The translations under genes and the position numbers were made by a program. From Bryoerythrophyllum caledonicum (Eukaryota > Streptophyta > Bryopsida > Pottiales > Pottiaceae), in assembly GCA_963971425.1 (NCBI GenBank), contig OZ020524.1, positions 18,355,845-18,419,844 of the forward strand: a stretch of 64,000 bases of DNA. Reading direction: 5' to 3'. This document shows positions 23,101-35,355 of this stretch, piece by piece. Below the pieces are notes generated by a model. That model saw nothing but the letters and a program-made list of their open reading frames with translations, searched no databases and had not been told where the DNA came from. Every line of letters begins with the position of its first letter. Position 1 is the first letter of the stretch.

Positions 23101-26100
23101 CCATTCCTATGTCGAAGTTACATCTCTATGAGTTTTCCAGAACGCTTCGGAAAGTCATTGTTCTTGACAGGGTATCAACTTTTGGAAAGAATTTTGGAAA
23201 GGAATTGAAAGTAATACCTGGACAGGATTTTGCTCTGCTCGTGCAACCGATACACCGATAACCATTTGCCAAGTATGCAAACCAAGGCCACAAATTCCTT
23301 GTAGCCGGAGCTCATCGGCCACATCTGAAAATTACATTACATCGTTGAATAGATTGACATTACATCATCCCAGACTTCTTCGAATAACTGAAAGTTGCTA
23401 AACAATTTCACGTCAAGAACTAAACAATTTCAAGCAACACAAGGCAACCGCATCAGACGGAAATTACCTAGTGCAACATCAACGCTAGGAGTGTGAGCCA
23501 ACTTCCGGACCATAGCTCCGGCAGTTTCTCGAGTAGGTGATAAACCTGAAAAATCAATACTATATCAGTAATAAAAAACTATGAATGATCGAGAAAAAAA
23601 TACTGGATTAAAAATATTGACTCATTTTAGACAGACGTTACCTGCTGTGGCCATGTCAGCCAAAAATTGATCCAACTTTCCAGCCGGTGCAGCTGCTATA
23701 CATTCTCTAAGCAGCGCTGCGTCCACGCTCTGTATGTTCATCATAATACCAAGAAGGTCACATTAGCCAAAGATTTGCCAGAGATCAACCGCAAACCTCA
23801 TAGACTCCGTGCAGTGTGACAAGTTATGCAGAAAGCGTCTGCTCTCATCAAGTATGCTTAAGGTACAAAAGTGCAAATCCTTGATACCTCTAATTGCTAG
23901 ATATCTACGGAACATGAATAAACCAACCAGCGGACGCAATTTTTTCCTCGAAAAGAAGAACAAATATTTATGCGACCTCTAGCATCATGAGCTCTCATCT
24001 TCGTCTGGCAATGGATGTGTAGCAAAAGGATAGAGAAGAAATTGCTCGTCAAGCTTGAAAGAAAAGACAATCTTACCTTAACGAGAACCTCTGGGACGGT
24101 CATAGCAGGAGGAAACCCTGCAGCATTCATCTTTTCAAGCATTTCTAGCGCCTTGCCTCCTTCTCCACAGTGAACATATGCATACACCGCACAGCGATAG
24201 GTCTACAACAGAACAACCAGGCCCCAGCAAGTTCAGCTAATTAAAACGATGGCAGTTCAAACTGATTAGTTTAACTCCAATTCTTATCGGTTCAGTAATT
24301 GGCCCGCATAAGAAAAGTCAATGGGCGAAAAACTCGAGGGAATTAGCAACAAAAGAATTTAAACGTATATGTTCAGATTATGGAAGACGAGGTTCATGCA
24401 AATGTGTTCATTAGAACTTAAAACAACAAAGTGTTTATACATAGCCTCAAAGCTTGACAGTTCAAGGGTCTCATGTTGGAAAATATCCGCAACAAAAATA
24501 GGAAGAAACACATGTGTTTCAAATGGTTAAAGGAGAGTGCACAAACAATTTCGTCGTGCGAACAGCCAGAAGTCTTCATGGCTTGAAGTACTTTATACAC
24601 CTTAGCCTTGTCACGAAGTAGCCCTGCCGCTCGCTTATGGAATTCAACACATTCCAACAGAAACAACATTAGTTCTTACATGATTTATACGGATACAAAT
24701 TCCACTCTATTTTCACGATTACGATAGGTCAACGAGACCCGCACCATACTCATGACAATTCAATTTCGAATAGATATGCGACTTGGTCCATACGACAACC
24801 CATTTCACGTTACAACATCGCGTACTTAAATACAGATAATACGCGGGAATCTAGAGCTAGTGGAAATGAGGAGAATCAAAATGAGGAAATGAGTTGTTGC
24901 TACACTTAAAGAACAGTAAAACATCAATACCAGTAAAGTTGCGAATGTGGTCTTATCAGGCTTGAGTCTATGGAGTGGCAGTTCTTTGGCAAGACCAATT
25001 GCTCGAAGCATATTACGACCTCGTATACAGGCGTCCATTGCTGTGTTGTATGTTATCAAGCACGGTTTTACACCTGCCAAAACCAGCGGACCCAATGACA
25101 CATAAAACTTGGTGTATCAAGAAAGCAATGCACTTGACATTAAGAACTGCTATGACGCACTAGGTGACGTTGAAGATAAGTGGATCGCTATCGCGTTAAC
25201 ATCCAACAAAGCTGCCTCAACAATCTCGCATGAATGTGCCGATAGTAGCAGATAATGTCGAGGTATTCACCTTTGCGCTGCATATTTCTCAAGATCCCAA
25301 CTGCACCATCAGCGTCCCGGCATCGCGCATGCGCTTTCAATAGAGTGTTGTAACTGTCTCTTGACAACGTCACTTTTCGAGCCTCCATCTCATTGATGAT
25401 AGTTTTACAGGTTTCCACATCCCCTACACTTGCATATGCTGTGCAATGCATCATAACAAATTAGAACGCATGCTTAGATGAAGGCTTAGTTGTGTTTAAC
25501 GACTCAGTGGGATACGATCAAAACCAAAATGCACAAGCCTAAAAACTTGAATGACCACTCTCAAGAGCTCAAATCTCAAATCTCATATATACCAAAAATT
25601 AGGAGAAGGATGCATTTTAAGGAAATAAAGCATGAACATCTACACGTACCATCAAGAAGAGAATTAAAAGTGAATGTGGTAAAGACTATATCTTTTGCGA
25701 CCATTTCGTGCCAGAGGTAACGAACTGCACCCAGCAGGCCAGCCCGCCCATAACATCTGATTGCGCCACTATCCACATATTCAACAGATGTTAAATCATT
25801 AGCCAGATCTGAAGTTCAGGCTCCAAGTGAATCTTAAAATTTGGTGCAAATAGAATCTGACAGTGCACATGCAGTATAGCTTGTGAAATAGCCGACGGAC
25901 ATGCTTTGTTTTTGCATATCTTTGGTTAGTGAGTCTTCACCAATCATCCAATCGAATATACTATCGACATGGCCAATATGCTTGATGCATTTAGGTTGTG
26001 GTTTGTATCAACAATAAAAACCCATTATGTGCTCGTACATTGATTTGCGATCGTCTACTGAAAACATACTAGAACTTGTTCAACCAGAACACCTGCATAT

Positions 26101-28173
26101 TTCTAACTCGATGGCACGAATTTACTTATTAGAGCAACCTGTGAGCACAATTACCAGAGGATGAATCAACAGGAAAGAGTTTAGTTCATTACCAGTAAGT
26201 TCGTTCATTCGGAGGAATATTACGTGTTTCCAGTTCCCTCCAAAGAATTTCAACGCCTTCAGGACTTTGCTCAGTCTGTCAGAGAATACGAATGTCAAAA
26301 GTGAGAGAACAAATTCGAATGTCAAAAGTGAGAGAACAAATTCGAATGTCAAAAGTGAGAGAACAACGGTTCTGCAAAACGATGTCGTATGTCACAATGA
26401 TATAGACTAGTGCGACAAGAAAACACTAAAACCACTGGACGCTGATATCCAATTCTCCCAACTGCAAATCGCTAACAAAACAAAAAGGCAGCAATCAAGA
26501 GTATCAAAGTAAAAGACTTCCTCGGCAAATTTTATATAACTTCAGCTCCCAGTAAGGACACTCATCAAACCTCGCAATGACACGGAACTCACTGTCGGGG
26601 TTGTTTAAATTACATACTTCGATTAGGGTGTTGTAGAGGGCAACATCGGGCTTCACTCCTTCTGCATCCATTTTCTGTCAAGAATAAAGGAAATGCGATT
26701 TGTGCTCTGAAAATAATAATATGTTGGCACAATTTGCCGTAGACCCGGTGAACAAACAATGAAATATTTTCCTCAGGTAGATCGCCACTTTGCAAAATAA
26801 AACACAAACGTAGATAAACAATTAAGGTCGCAATAGTGAACTTTAGAGGAACTACCGGTACATACAGCAAGCAGCGCAAACGCCTCCTTCCGTTGATTCG
26901 AAGAGCAATAGCCCTGCAGAAGCTTCGAATAAGTAAACACATTGACTGATGCCTTGTTTATGGTACGGGCTTTGTCCACTATTTGCTCAGCTTTGTTCAG
27001 CGCCTTCTCCTTCACACATGCCTGCAAGATGACGTTCTTTAAACTATCGTGGAAAACGAGGTGATCGAGGACTGATAGATAACATTAAAAAGAAAACATA
27101 AAATACCAATATCCATGCCCACAACAGAGATTTAACAACGAATAGATGACACTGATAATTCAAACAACCATGACACTAACAAAGGCAAACAAAATAAAGG
27201 GCTGTAAGTCATTTGCAACAAGAAACATAATTATGTAAATTATCCATGACAGGATTTTGTCAAGTAAGCCAGACGAGTTTCGGATGCAGATAACTACAAG
27301 GTCTTCATTTTAAAAACATGTGGAGATACTCAAGCACATGAAAAGAAACTTACGGTGACCGCAGCAGAGATATGTATTGCGTTCACTCTTGTCCCGTTAT
27401 CATACATCATATCCAGAAGTTGCATCACTAGCTGAATTCTACCGGCACTGGTGGACTTAGAATGCTGTACAGCTGACAAGAGCTCCAGCCAGCTCTTCTC
27501 TCGTTCACTATCTGAAGTTGTTGCATCCCCCTGTTCCCACACGGCCACGGAAGGTAGTAAAAGAATGAAAACCACAACAAATTTGAGAACGTTCAATTGT
27601 CGGACCATCCGCTAAACAAGCTGAACAGCAACCATTCCATTCCCAAAGCGATGGTATGTGCCATCAGACTGATCAATCTAAAAGGTCCAACACTGCCATG
27701 AATAAAGAAGGAACCGCAAAGTCGAGCAAGGCGCGTACTTTCACAGAAGAATGTGCAACCAGAGATTCCGCCCTCTTGATTATGCTTTGTGCAGAAGTCT
27801 CAACCTGATCTCTGAACTTCACCTTCTTTGCTCGTAGCTCATTCGGAGCTTTGAGATTCTTATTATCTACTTTCATCAAGGCCGCCATAGCTTCTCTTAC
27901 CCCTTCTACCTGCCCATCATTACGTAAATCTGTTCTTGTAGGAACGGATTCAGCCTTGATAGACACTACGGCAGAACTGCTTACGCCACGGCTCTCTTGA
28001 TCACCCCGATCAATTATCTTATTAGGCTTACTAAATCTTCGTGTAACCGGAAAGTAATGTATACTCCGACCACCTCCTGCCACTCCCTTCAATACCGATT
28101 TATGAGAAGACAAGTCATGCAGATAATGCTCCGATGCCAAAACTTGCGTCGTCCGCGCTAATTCGTTCCCCAT
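20137..28173 (-). CDS. P-type pentatricopeptide repeat protein, 20 exons, 903 aa
   Basis: PPR proteins bind organelle RNA through tandem 35-residue helical pairs. Exons: 28173-27739, 27530-27354, 27021-26866, 26674-26618, 26275-26193, 25768-25650, 25438-25271, 25073-24931, 24633-24547, 24202-24077, 23729-23642, 23545-23468, 23324-23218, 23025-22964, 22095-21948, 21749-21634, 21357-21156, 20977-20924, 20637-20459, 20263-20137. All introns are GT-AG and the frame is continuous. Repeats include VNVFTYSKLLQGYCSSNQRK, KPDVALYNTLIE, SRDSYNTLLKAHARC, CLITYNTAMDACIRG and DKTTFATLL. There is no E or DYW tail. The ATG is the first after an in-frame TAA (28185-28183) and follows a splice acceptor (28197-28196), so a 5' UTR intron is likely. 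No clear targeting peptide is visible. It diverges from the DYW gene at 29708. I do not recognise the ortholog. Confidence 0.88.
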
Positions 28174-28984
28174 CCTGTACGCTTACCCGAAACCGCTGCA
28201 AAGAACAAATTACTCTCCCGCTCAGCATTTCATCATTCCGCCGAGGAGTCTTTCATAACATCAAAACGCCATGGGTGTAAAGAAAGTCGCGAACAGAATG
28301 TTGAGACAAGTAAAAACTAATGAAAATCAAACAGCACTAACGATGCAAACAATAGTACCAAAAACTCGCAAGAAACAATGACAAATCAAAGTTAATGCAA
28401 TCAACTCAGCAAGAACTCCACCTCCCGGCGCAGCTCCTTTGCAATTGCAGCAAAATTACAGAAAGAACAGTACGCAATCCGATAGCCAAAAGGAACTCAA
28501 AATTCAACTTCAAAATCCTCCTAAACGTCCGACTCTCACTCCAACTTCCTCTGCAATGCCGCCATCGCTCATAATCCACGCAAAACCTTACCTCCACGGA
28601 GAAGGACCTGCACTTCTCCCTTCCTCTTCCGAGCGTTCCTCCACTTCTCCGCAGCTCCACCGGCAATCGAAGACTAGCGCGCCTCAGGTCAGGCTCCTCC
28701 GCATTCTATTACATAGCGAAACCTCGCCGATTTCCATTGGCGCCGATGCCGACTCTCTCGCAAGTGGCGACGCGAAGTTCGCAGCGTCCGCAATCCTTGA
28801 TGACTTCCGGTGCGCATACGATCGAGGAACTGGAACCCTCGCTGCGAGGCTGGTCAGTGAAAATTCCGCCACGAATTCTCTGCGAGAATTCGCTGGAAAA
28901 ATCGAGTTTCATGATGCATTTTGGAAGAAGTGCACACGCTTCCGACTCTCCAGCGTCAGGATTGCGAATGGATAACCACTCTTG

Positions 28985-29105
28985 GTTCCCATCCCTTCTC
29001 CTCTGTTCGCCTCTGTTCTCCTCAATTCTCCTCGTTCCCTTTCGTTCGCTTCATCCCTTTCGTTCTCTTCGTTCCCTTTCGTTCTCTTCGTTCACCTTTT
29101 TCTCT
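28985..29105 (+). promoter_or_regulatory. Pyrimidine-rich tandem tract (Y patch)
   Basis: About 120 bp almost entirely C and T on the plus strand, built from repeats such as CGTTCCCTTTCGTTCTCTT. Pyrimidine patches near transcription starts are common in plant core promoters. The position, 600-700 bp before the DYW start, would fit its promoter or 5' UTR. Confidence 0.5.
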
Positions 29106-29191
29106 TACCGCTGGAATAGACTACAGTGTAGTGGTTTTAGAATCATTGCACTCCAGATCATTGGACTTGGATAGTTTTGCTTATGGTAAGG

Positions 29192-29207
29192 TTAGGGTTT
29201 AGGGTTT
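29192..29207 (+). promoter_or_regulatory. Telo-box (TTAGGGTTTAGGGTTT)
   Basis: Two overlapping AGGGTTT units, with another TTTTAGGGTTT near 29580. Short telomere-like boxes occur in promoters of plant genes expressed in dividing cells. A role here is inferred from position only. Confidence 0.5.
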
Positions 29208-29707
29208 AAGTCGTGCCTCGTCATTGAATTGTCTACATATTCTTGGTTTTATTCCTTCTTTCTGAATTCTTGATTATGATGGATTCTAAGTTAGTCATTA
29301 GGCCACAAACAGGAGGACAATCGTCTCTTTGAACCGCTGCTTCTTTTTTCACTGTTTGAATTTAGGTCATGCCCTGATCGCGAATGAATTCGTCAACAAC
29401 TATCTCTTCTTTTGAAATTTGCGCCTTAATTCTCAGTTTCGGGCGAGGATTCTGATCGTTCTTGCCTCTCAAATTCCTGAAAATGTCTCCCTCCGTGCTT
29501 TAGTTGAGCGCTGGCGAGAAGGCGGAGAGCTTGTAGATTTAAGTTGTAATTCAGCTTTGCGTAGGAATGAGCTTGGGGGTTTTAGGGTTTAGAGCTCTTG
29601 GATTGAACTGTTCCATGCAGACGTCTCTATGGAAGGTTCAGATAATCGATTAGCGCGGATGGGGACTAGGTTGCCGTCAGCGCATCTGTCCTAGGGCCGC
29701 AGAAGAA

Positions 29708-32498
29708 ATGGCGTTCTTCAGGGACGCCATGGCATCCAGGTACTCTACCTCTGTCGTTTGCAACACTGGTGAAATGTTTTGTGATCTTTGTAGCAGGACA
29801 ATATTGCATGCAGTATTGGACTGTTGATATGTTCTGTGATCTTTGTAGCAGGAGACTTGGCTTACGACGATGTAAACAAGTACTTCGGGATTTCCACGCC
29901 GGGGCCCTGAACAGCGTCGTTCACAATCCAGCTCTTCCATCGGAGGAACCCGAAGGCGCTAGGTTCGTGAGCAACCAGGAGGTCTGGAGGCTATGCAAGG
30001 CCGGGCGCCTGAGGGACGCCATCCACCTCCTAGGCGTAATGAAGCAACGCGGCTTACGAGTGAACTCCAACACCTATGGCTGCGTCGTGGAGCAATGCGT
30101 CAAGCAGCGACGGTTTGAAGACGGGAAGCTGGTGCATCGCCAGTTGCAATACGCGGGCGTCGAGATCGACCTCTACCTCGGCAACGCGCTCATAAACCTC
30201 TACAGCAAGCACGGAGACGTTGCCACTGCAGCGCGCGTCTTTGACAGAATGGCGCTGCGTGATGTGGTGACTTGGAGCTCTATGATCGCTGGATGTGTGA
30301 GCAATCGCCAGGCCGCTCAGGCGCTCGAGGTTTTCCGCCGCATGAAGGCAAGTGATGTCAAACCTAACCGCGTCACGTTTTTGAGTATTCTCAGAGCTTG
30401 TGAGACGCTGGAGCAGGGGAAGGAAATCCACGCCATGGTGAATGCCACAGGGTTGGAGTCCGATGTTACTGTGGCAACCGCAATCCTCACCATGTATTCC
30501 AAGTGTGGAGATGTGGCTCTTGCACGCCAGGTCTTTGAGAACATGGCGGAACGGAATGTCGTCTCATGGACCGCCATCATCCAAGGTTGTGCACAGCACG
30601 GGGAGGTGGAAGAGGCGTTTCAGCTCTATGAGCGGATGTTAGAGACGGGGATCTCACCAAATGGTGTCACGTTTGTGAGTGCACTCAATTCCTGTACTGA
30701 TCCTCAGTCTTTACCCAGAGGGAGGAAGCTACATTCTCACATCAAGGAGAGCGGGTTTGAGACGGACTTATTTGTGGCGAATGCCTTGATCACCATGTAT
30801 TGCAAGTGCGGAAGCGTTGCGGATGCACGCCAGGTTTTCGACCGGATGACCAAGCGGGATGTGGTTTCATGGAGCGCCATGATTGCTGGATGCGCGCAGA
30901 GTGGGTACAAAGAGAAGGAATCGCCTCACGAGGCGTTCCGTCTGCTGGAACGGATGCGAGAACAAGGTGTGCTTCCGAATAAGATCACGTTCATGAGCGT
31001 TCTGCGTGCGTGTTCCGCGCATGGAGCTCTGGATCAGGGGCGTGAGATTCATGCGGAGATTTCGAAGGTGGGGTTTGAGTCTGATAGCGCCTTGCAAACT
31101 GCGGTCTTCAACATGTATGCCAGTTGCGGTAGCGTCCGTGAGGCGGAGGCGGTCTTCAGCAATATGGGAACCCGGAACGTGGTCGCCTGGAGCTCGTTAC
31201 TTGGCATGTACCTCAAATGTGGCGACTTCCCTTCAGCCGAGAGAGTTTTTAGGGAAATGCCCGTCCGGAATGTCGTCTCCTGGAACTTGATGATCGGTGG
31301 TAATGCTCGAAACGGAGATCTTGGCAAAGCTTTCGAGCTTCTGTCCACCATGAAAGCAGACGGGTTACAGCCGGACAAGGTGACCCTCATCTCCATGCTT
31401 GACGCCTGTGGGGCCTTCGCAGCGTTGGAGAGGGGTATGGAAATTCACGCTGAAGCCGTGACGCTCGGACTTGAGTTTGACACCGTTGTGGCGACAGCGC
31501 TCATCGGGATGTACTCGAAATGCGGGGAAGTTGCGGAAGCGCGAGTTCTCTTCGAGAAGTTGTCATCTCGGGACATTGTTACATGGAATGCCATGATCTT
31601 GGGGTATGGCCAACACGGCGATGGCATGGAGGCAGTTGACTTGTTCGAACGCATGGTGAGGGAGGGCGCGGTCACGCCAAACGAGGTCACGTTCACGGCT
31701 GTGATGTCCGCATGTAGTCGTGCAGGGCTCGTGCAGGAGGGTCGTGAGTTTTTCCGCAGGCTGCAGGAAGATTTCGGCATGGCGCCCAGGAAAGAGCATT
31801 ACGGGTGCATGGTGGATCTTCTGGGACGAGCCGACCAGCTGAAGGAGGCGGAGGAGTTCATTCGAAACATGCCATGCGAGCCAGACGTATCCGTGTGGCA
31901 AGCGCTGCTCGGTGCGTGCAAGTCGAGTGTTGATCTGGCTGAGTGGGCAGCCGACCGTGTCCTTGCACTGGAGCCGTCCCACCCCAGCGCGTACATCACT
32001 CTCTCCAACATCTACGCGCAAGCTGGTCGTTGGGAGGACTCCACCAAAATCCGGCGCGTGATGGAGGACAGAGGGCTCAAGAAGGACCGCGGCGAAAGCT
32101 CCATCGAGGTTGGCGGCACAGTGCACTCCTTCGTGGCGGACGGGCGCTCGCACCCGGAAGTCGACGCCATCCACACCGAGCTGGAGACGCTCGCGCAGGA
32201 GCTGAAAGACGCGGGGTACGCGCCGGATATGAGGTTCGTTCTGCATGATGTTGATGAGACGCAAAAGGAGAAAGCGCTCTGTCACCACAGCGAGAAGCTG
32301 GCCATCGCGTACGGGTTGCTCAAGACCCCGCCCGGGGCGCCCATCCGCATCATGAAGAACCTGCGTGTCTGTGGCGACTGCCACACCGCGACCAAGTTCA
32401 TCTCCAGGATCCGGAAGCGAGAGATCGTCGCCCGGGATGCCAACCGGTTCCATCATTTCCGCATCAATGGGACGTGCTCCTGCGGCGATTTCTGGTGA
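29708..32498 (+). CDS. PLS-class PPR protein with E and DYW domains, 892 aa
   Basis: A likely C-to-U RNA editing factor of an organelle. Exon 1 is 29708-29739 and exon 2 is 29852-32498; the splice (AG/G) keeps the frame. It gives the start MAFFRDAMASRRLGLRR, arginine-rich and without acidic residues beyond one Asp, like a mitochondrial presequence. About twenty P, L and S repeats follow (for example YSKCGDVALARQVFENMAER). Then come an E/E+ region with GESSIEVGG in the PG-box position and a full DYW deaminase. That carries HSE (His823, Glu825) and CGDCH (Cys851, Cys854, His855) for zinc and catalysis, and ends CSCGDFW, a DFW variant of DYW. A 6-residue KEKESP insertion lies between two repeats. 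An unspliced ATG at 29769 also opens the frame but lacks the presequence. Confidence 0.93.
29775..29853 (+). repeat. Duplicated intron 3' splice region
   Basis: TGATCTTTGTAGCAGGA, within a 24-bp block, occurs at 29775-29798 and again at 29830-29853, 55 bp apart. Each copy ends in a usable CAG acceptor. Only the second gives an open frame; the first runs into TGA. Confidence 0.85.
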
Positions 32499-33706
32499 AT
32501 CATCCTGTTGATTGATCACGTGAATTTAAACGAGTCCTCTCTCAGGGCCCCCGTCTACTCTACTCTTCAGGGTGCGTACATCTTGACTCCATGTTGTCTC
32601 TGCTGGTGCATAGATTTTCGTCAAATGTTGTATGATCTGTTTTTTCCTCCCGCCGTCACTTGCCAGTGCATCCTACAATCGTTCCTCAGTCGCGGCAAAG
32701 TAACGATTCACACCAAAGACAGCAGAGCCCTCAGAAGACTGCAAATGAATAATAGTCTTAACAACGTAACTCTTGAGGTTTCTTGGCTATCTTCAGTGAT
32801 AGGTATATGTAGCCAAGAGTGAAATTGACGCGTAAGTTGTTGATGTGTGTATCCAGGTTGAAGCAGACCGTGACATTCATTTGGGTCCAGCACCGACTCG
32901 TAAGTTCCACATTGGAAGTACGATGGCTCTGATTAAGCTCGAGTTGGTGACTGAAGGCTGGTTCTGTGGCTCCTCGGTCACGTGCAGGTAATTCATTGCC
33001 ACACACAGTTCGCAAAGAGCTTTCTTTCGCTAGGTCCTCAATTTTTCTTCAGATTGCAGCTGGCGACCTGCTGTTTTTCCAAGATAGTCGTCAGGCTTGC
33101 AATCAAGGTCTAAAGAAATCATGGCTAGGTTTATGCAGTAACCATTGATAAAATGTGCCAAATAATGTTTTCAGGAGACTTATGAAACACCTGAATCATT
33201 CAATATTTTCGTCTGAATTTAAGTTGCAATGCAAAACCCTGGATGAATCCGACAAGATCCATCGTTGCAACAGTATTGGACTTCAATCACGGGCATCATT
33301 TATTGGTAGAATAATCTGTGTGAATGTATGGCAGCACATCTTGTACGACCGAGACACCAAGAGTTGGCATGGAGCGCACTGGACACTTTTTGTTCGGATC
33401 AGTTTGTGCAGTTTCCCTGGAGGAAGGATTTGATGGGTGGCTGATTGGGCGTTGAACAAGAATGAACCAGCAGCTGTAGACCGAGGGGGACAACCTCTGA
33501 GCGAGGAGTTCCATCAGATATTTCATGAGAAAATAGAACTGTCAAGGGCGGCACTTGTTTAGGGTGCCTCGGCCATCACATGGTAGTTTTGGTCATCTTG
33601 GATTAAAATCACCCAGAGTTTCAGTAAGATACACCCTTTTTTTTCTAATACAACTATCTGAATGTTCTTAGTAGCTATTCATTTTGGAAGAGCTCAACTT
33701 AGGAAT
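32499..33706. other. 3' flank of the DYW gene, no gene seen
   Basis: Contains the DYW gene 3' UTR and non-coding DNA. Several 60-105-codon frames on both strands overlap and resemble nothing known. Confidence 0.5.
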
Positions 33707-33853
33707 AGTTTTAGCCGCCTTCGAAAAGGGAAAGGAGTGGCTATGTAGTGCCATGAATCTTTTGAGGTGGTTATAGATACTGTACATAGAGCTATCAAGG
33801 GCTAGTTTAATAACGGTAAATCATAAGAGAGGTCAAAACTCTTGGTATCTTTG
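33707..33853 (+). repeat. Dispersed repeat, copy 1
   Basis: Shares with 50143-50283, in the same order and orientation, AGTTTTAGCCGCCTTT, GGAAAGG, CATGAATCTT, TTGAGGTGGTTATAGATA and TGGTATCTTTG. Neither copy has a long frame. This one ends 30 bp before the tRNA gene. Confidence 0.7.
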
Positions 33854-33883
33854 TATCCAGTATTTGAGCAAAATCGACAATTT

Positions 33884-33955
33884 GGGGTAATGGGAGAATC
33901 GAACTCCCGACCTCTCGCACCCGAAGCGAGAATCATACCTCTAGACCAATTACCC
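33884..33955 (-). tRNA. tRNA-Pro (anticodon CGG)
   Basis: A 72-nt cloverleaf on the minus strand: acceptor GGGTAAT paired with ATTACCC, discriminator C, and A box TGGTCTAGAGG. The anticodon stem CTCGC/GCGAG has loop TTCGGGT, so the anticodon is CGG (reads CCG proline codons). The B box is GTTCGATTC. There is no intron and no encoded CCA beyond chance. An oligo-T stop for RNA polymerase III (33873-33870, minus) follows about 10 nt downstream. Confidence 0.96.
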
Positions 33956-34486
33956 ATCTGGAGCTTGATATCGGCATTGGGGAACATGGTCCCGAGTTCT
34001 GACGTGATGCACGCAAAACTGGTACTATCGCTTTACTCTTCCATTATTTTACATTTTCTCGTATGAGAGGAAATGAGAAGAGGGTATTTGTCATGGATGG
34101 CGATTATACGCAAGTGTAAAATTTGAGCTCAGTTGGTGTCGATGTTGCTACAAGTGTGCAAGTTGTAATCATATTTCGGTATACGTATGCATGGGACACG
34201 TTGTTTTGCATCTCAGAGAAGAGAGTGTGCTGGTAATATGTATTTGCAACACTCGGACAATTTCTGCTATCGACCCTCCGAATGCATCAGTACCCGGCTT
34301 TCGAGTGCACTCTGGTTATCCCCGACTCAATTCGTGTGAACAGCCAAGCCAATTTCTGTACTCAAGTCTGAAAATTAGCAATTATTTACTAGAATGGGTT
34401 CTCGCATCATAATGTACACTTGATGGTCTCTTCATCTGGCATTTGCCGTCAGTAGCCTAACTCAGGTTCAATGTACAGGTATCAGT

Positions 34487-35335
34487 CTACATGGCATTGT
34501 AAGCGCACTCCGGAGGGGTATTCTGGTAGCGCTCCTTGTCGTCGCAGTAGTTATACTTCACCCTGTCTTTGTCCCACCGGATGCTCTTCATGTGCTTAAC
34601 CTCGTCCGCAGTGAGTGCCGGACCATGAGCGCGGCGATCGCTCTGGCAAGTCGTCGCATCCCCCGTGCATCCGTCCATGACGAAGTCCTTGTAAGTGGCA
34701 GTGAACGGGGCGTGGTTGAAGTCCACCGCGTCCTGCCCTCCTCGCGTCGCCCAGGAGCTCCCATCCCAGATACTGAAGTACAGTCTCACGGGCTTGGACT
34801 TGCAGTATTGGAAGTTGGAGATCTGGTTCTCGAGGTTCTTGAACTCGCGGATTGGCTGGTTGTCGATGCGGAACACGACGTGGTCGGCCGTCCAGTCGAA
34901 GCTGTAGTAGTGGAAGGCGGCGGTGGGGTCGAATCCGGGCGGGAAGTAGATCTGCTGCTCGCGGCCGCCCACACCGTCCACGAACACGTTTGTGTGGACC
35001 AGGAAGGGCTGTCCGCTCTTGTTGCCCAGAAACTCGAAGTCGAACTCGCACTGGCCCGGGTGTGGAGAGGAGAGGTAGAACGTGGTCACGGAGCCGGCAG
35101 AGTCCAACGCGGGCAGCTTGATCCACGCGCCGAACGTGCCGAAGATGAACTTGTCCTTGGAGATGACTCCTGCGGAGGACGCCTCGGTGAGCGAGATCGT
35201 TGCGGACTTCCCGTCGGCTAACCATCTTACGTTGCCCGGACTCCAGGTTGTGAAGAGGTCGTAGAGATCCGCGTTCGCGCACACCACCATGCTCATCGAC
35301 ACTAGAAGCACCACCAAACCTCGGAATGACCCCAT
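34487..35335 (-). CDS. XTH: Xyloglucan endotransglucosylase/hydrolase (GH16), 282 aa
   Basis: XTHs cut and rejoin cell-wall xyloglucan outside the cell. The coding part is one exon. The chosen Met (35335) begins a signal peptide (GLVVLLVSMSMVVCANA). The earlier in-frame Met at 35392 lies upstream of the splice acceptor at 35356-35357. The active site reads CEFDFEFLG: Glu97 (nucleophile), Asp99 and Glu101 (acid/base), matching the family's ExDxE, followed by the usual N-glycosylation site N105-K-S. The XET C-terminal domain is present with YNYCDDKERYQNTPPEC. Cys replaces the more common His or Asp before the first Glu. Length is normal for the family. It has a TATA box and a long 5' leader with repeats. 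Confidence 0.95.
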   Translation of the reverse strand: MGSFRGLVVLLVSMSMVVCANADLYDLFTTWSPGNVRWLADGKSATISLTEASSAGVISKDKFIFGTFGAWIKLPALDSAGSVTTFYLSSPHPGQCEFDFEFLGNKSGQPFLVHTNVFVDGVGGREQQIYFPPGFDPTAAFHYYSFDWTADHVVFRIDNQPIREFKNLENQISNFQYCKSKPVRLYFSIWDGSSWATRGGQDAVDFNHAPFTATYKDFVMDGCTGDATTCQSDRRAHGPALTADEVKHMKSIRWDKDRVKYNYCDDKERYQNTPPECAYNAM

Positions 35336-35355
35336 TCTGAAACTGATCGAATGCC

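Larger units (their letters stand above)
28174..29707. promoter_or_regulatory. Divergent promoter region between two PPR genes
   Basis: About 1.5 kb separates the two start codons. It must hold both promoters and at least one 5' UTR intron of the minus-strand gene. No TATA box stands out. Two sub-features lie on the plus-gene side: a pyrimidine-rich repeat and telo-box motifs. Open frames on both strands at 28406-28975 overlap and look like UTR shadows. Confidence 0.55.

Noticed and set aside
28439..28975. 178-codon plus-strand frame between the PPR genes
   Set aside because: It overlaps opposing frames, begins inside the presumed 5' UTR of the minus gene, and shows no domain; treated as a shadow.
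31563..32519. 318-codon minus frame under the DYW gene
   Set aside because: It is the antisense shadow of a GC-rich coding exon.
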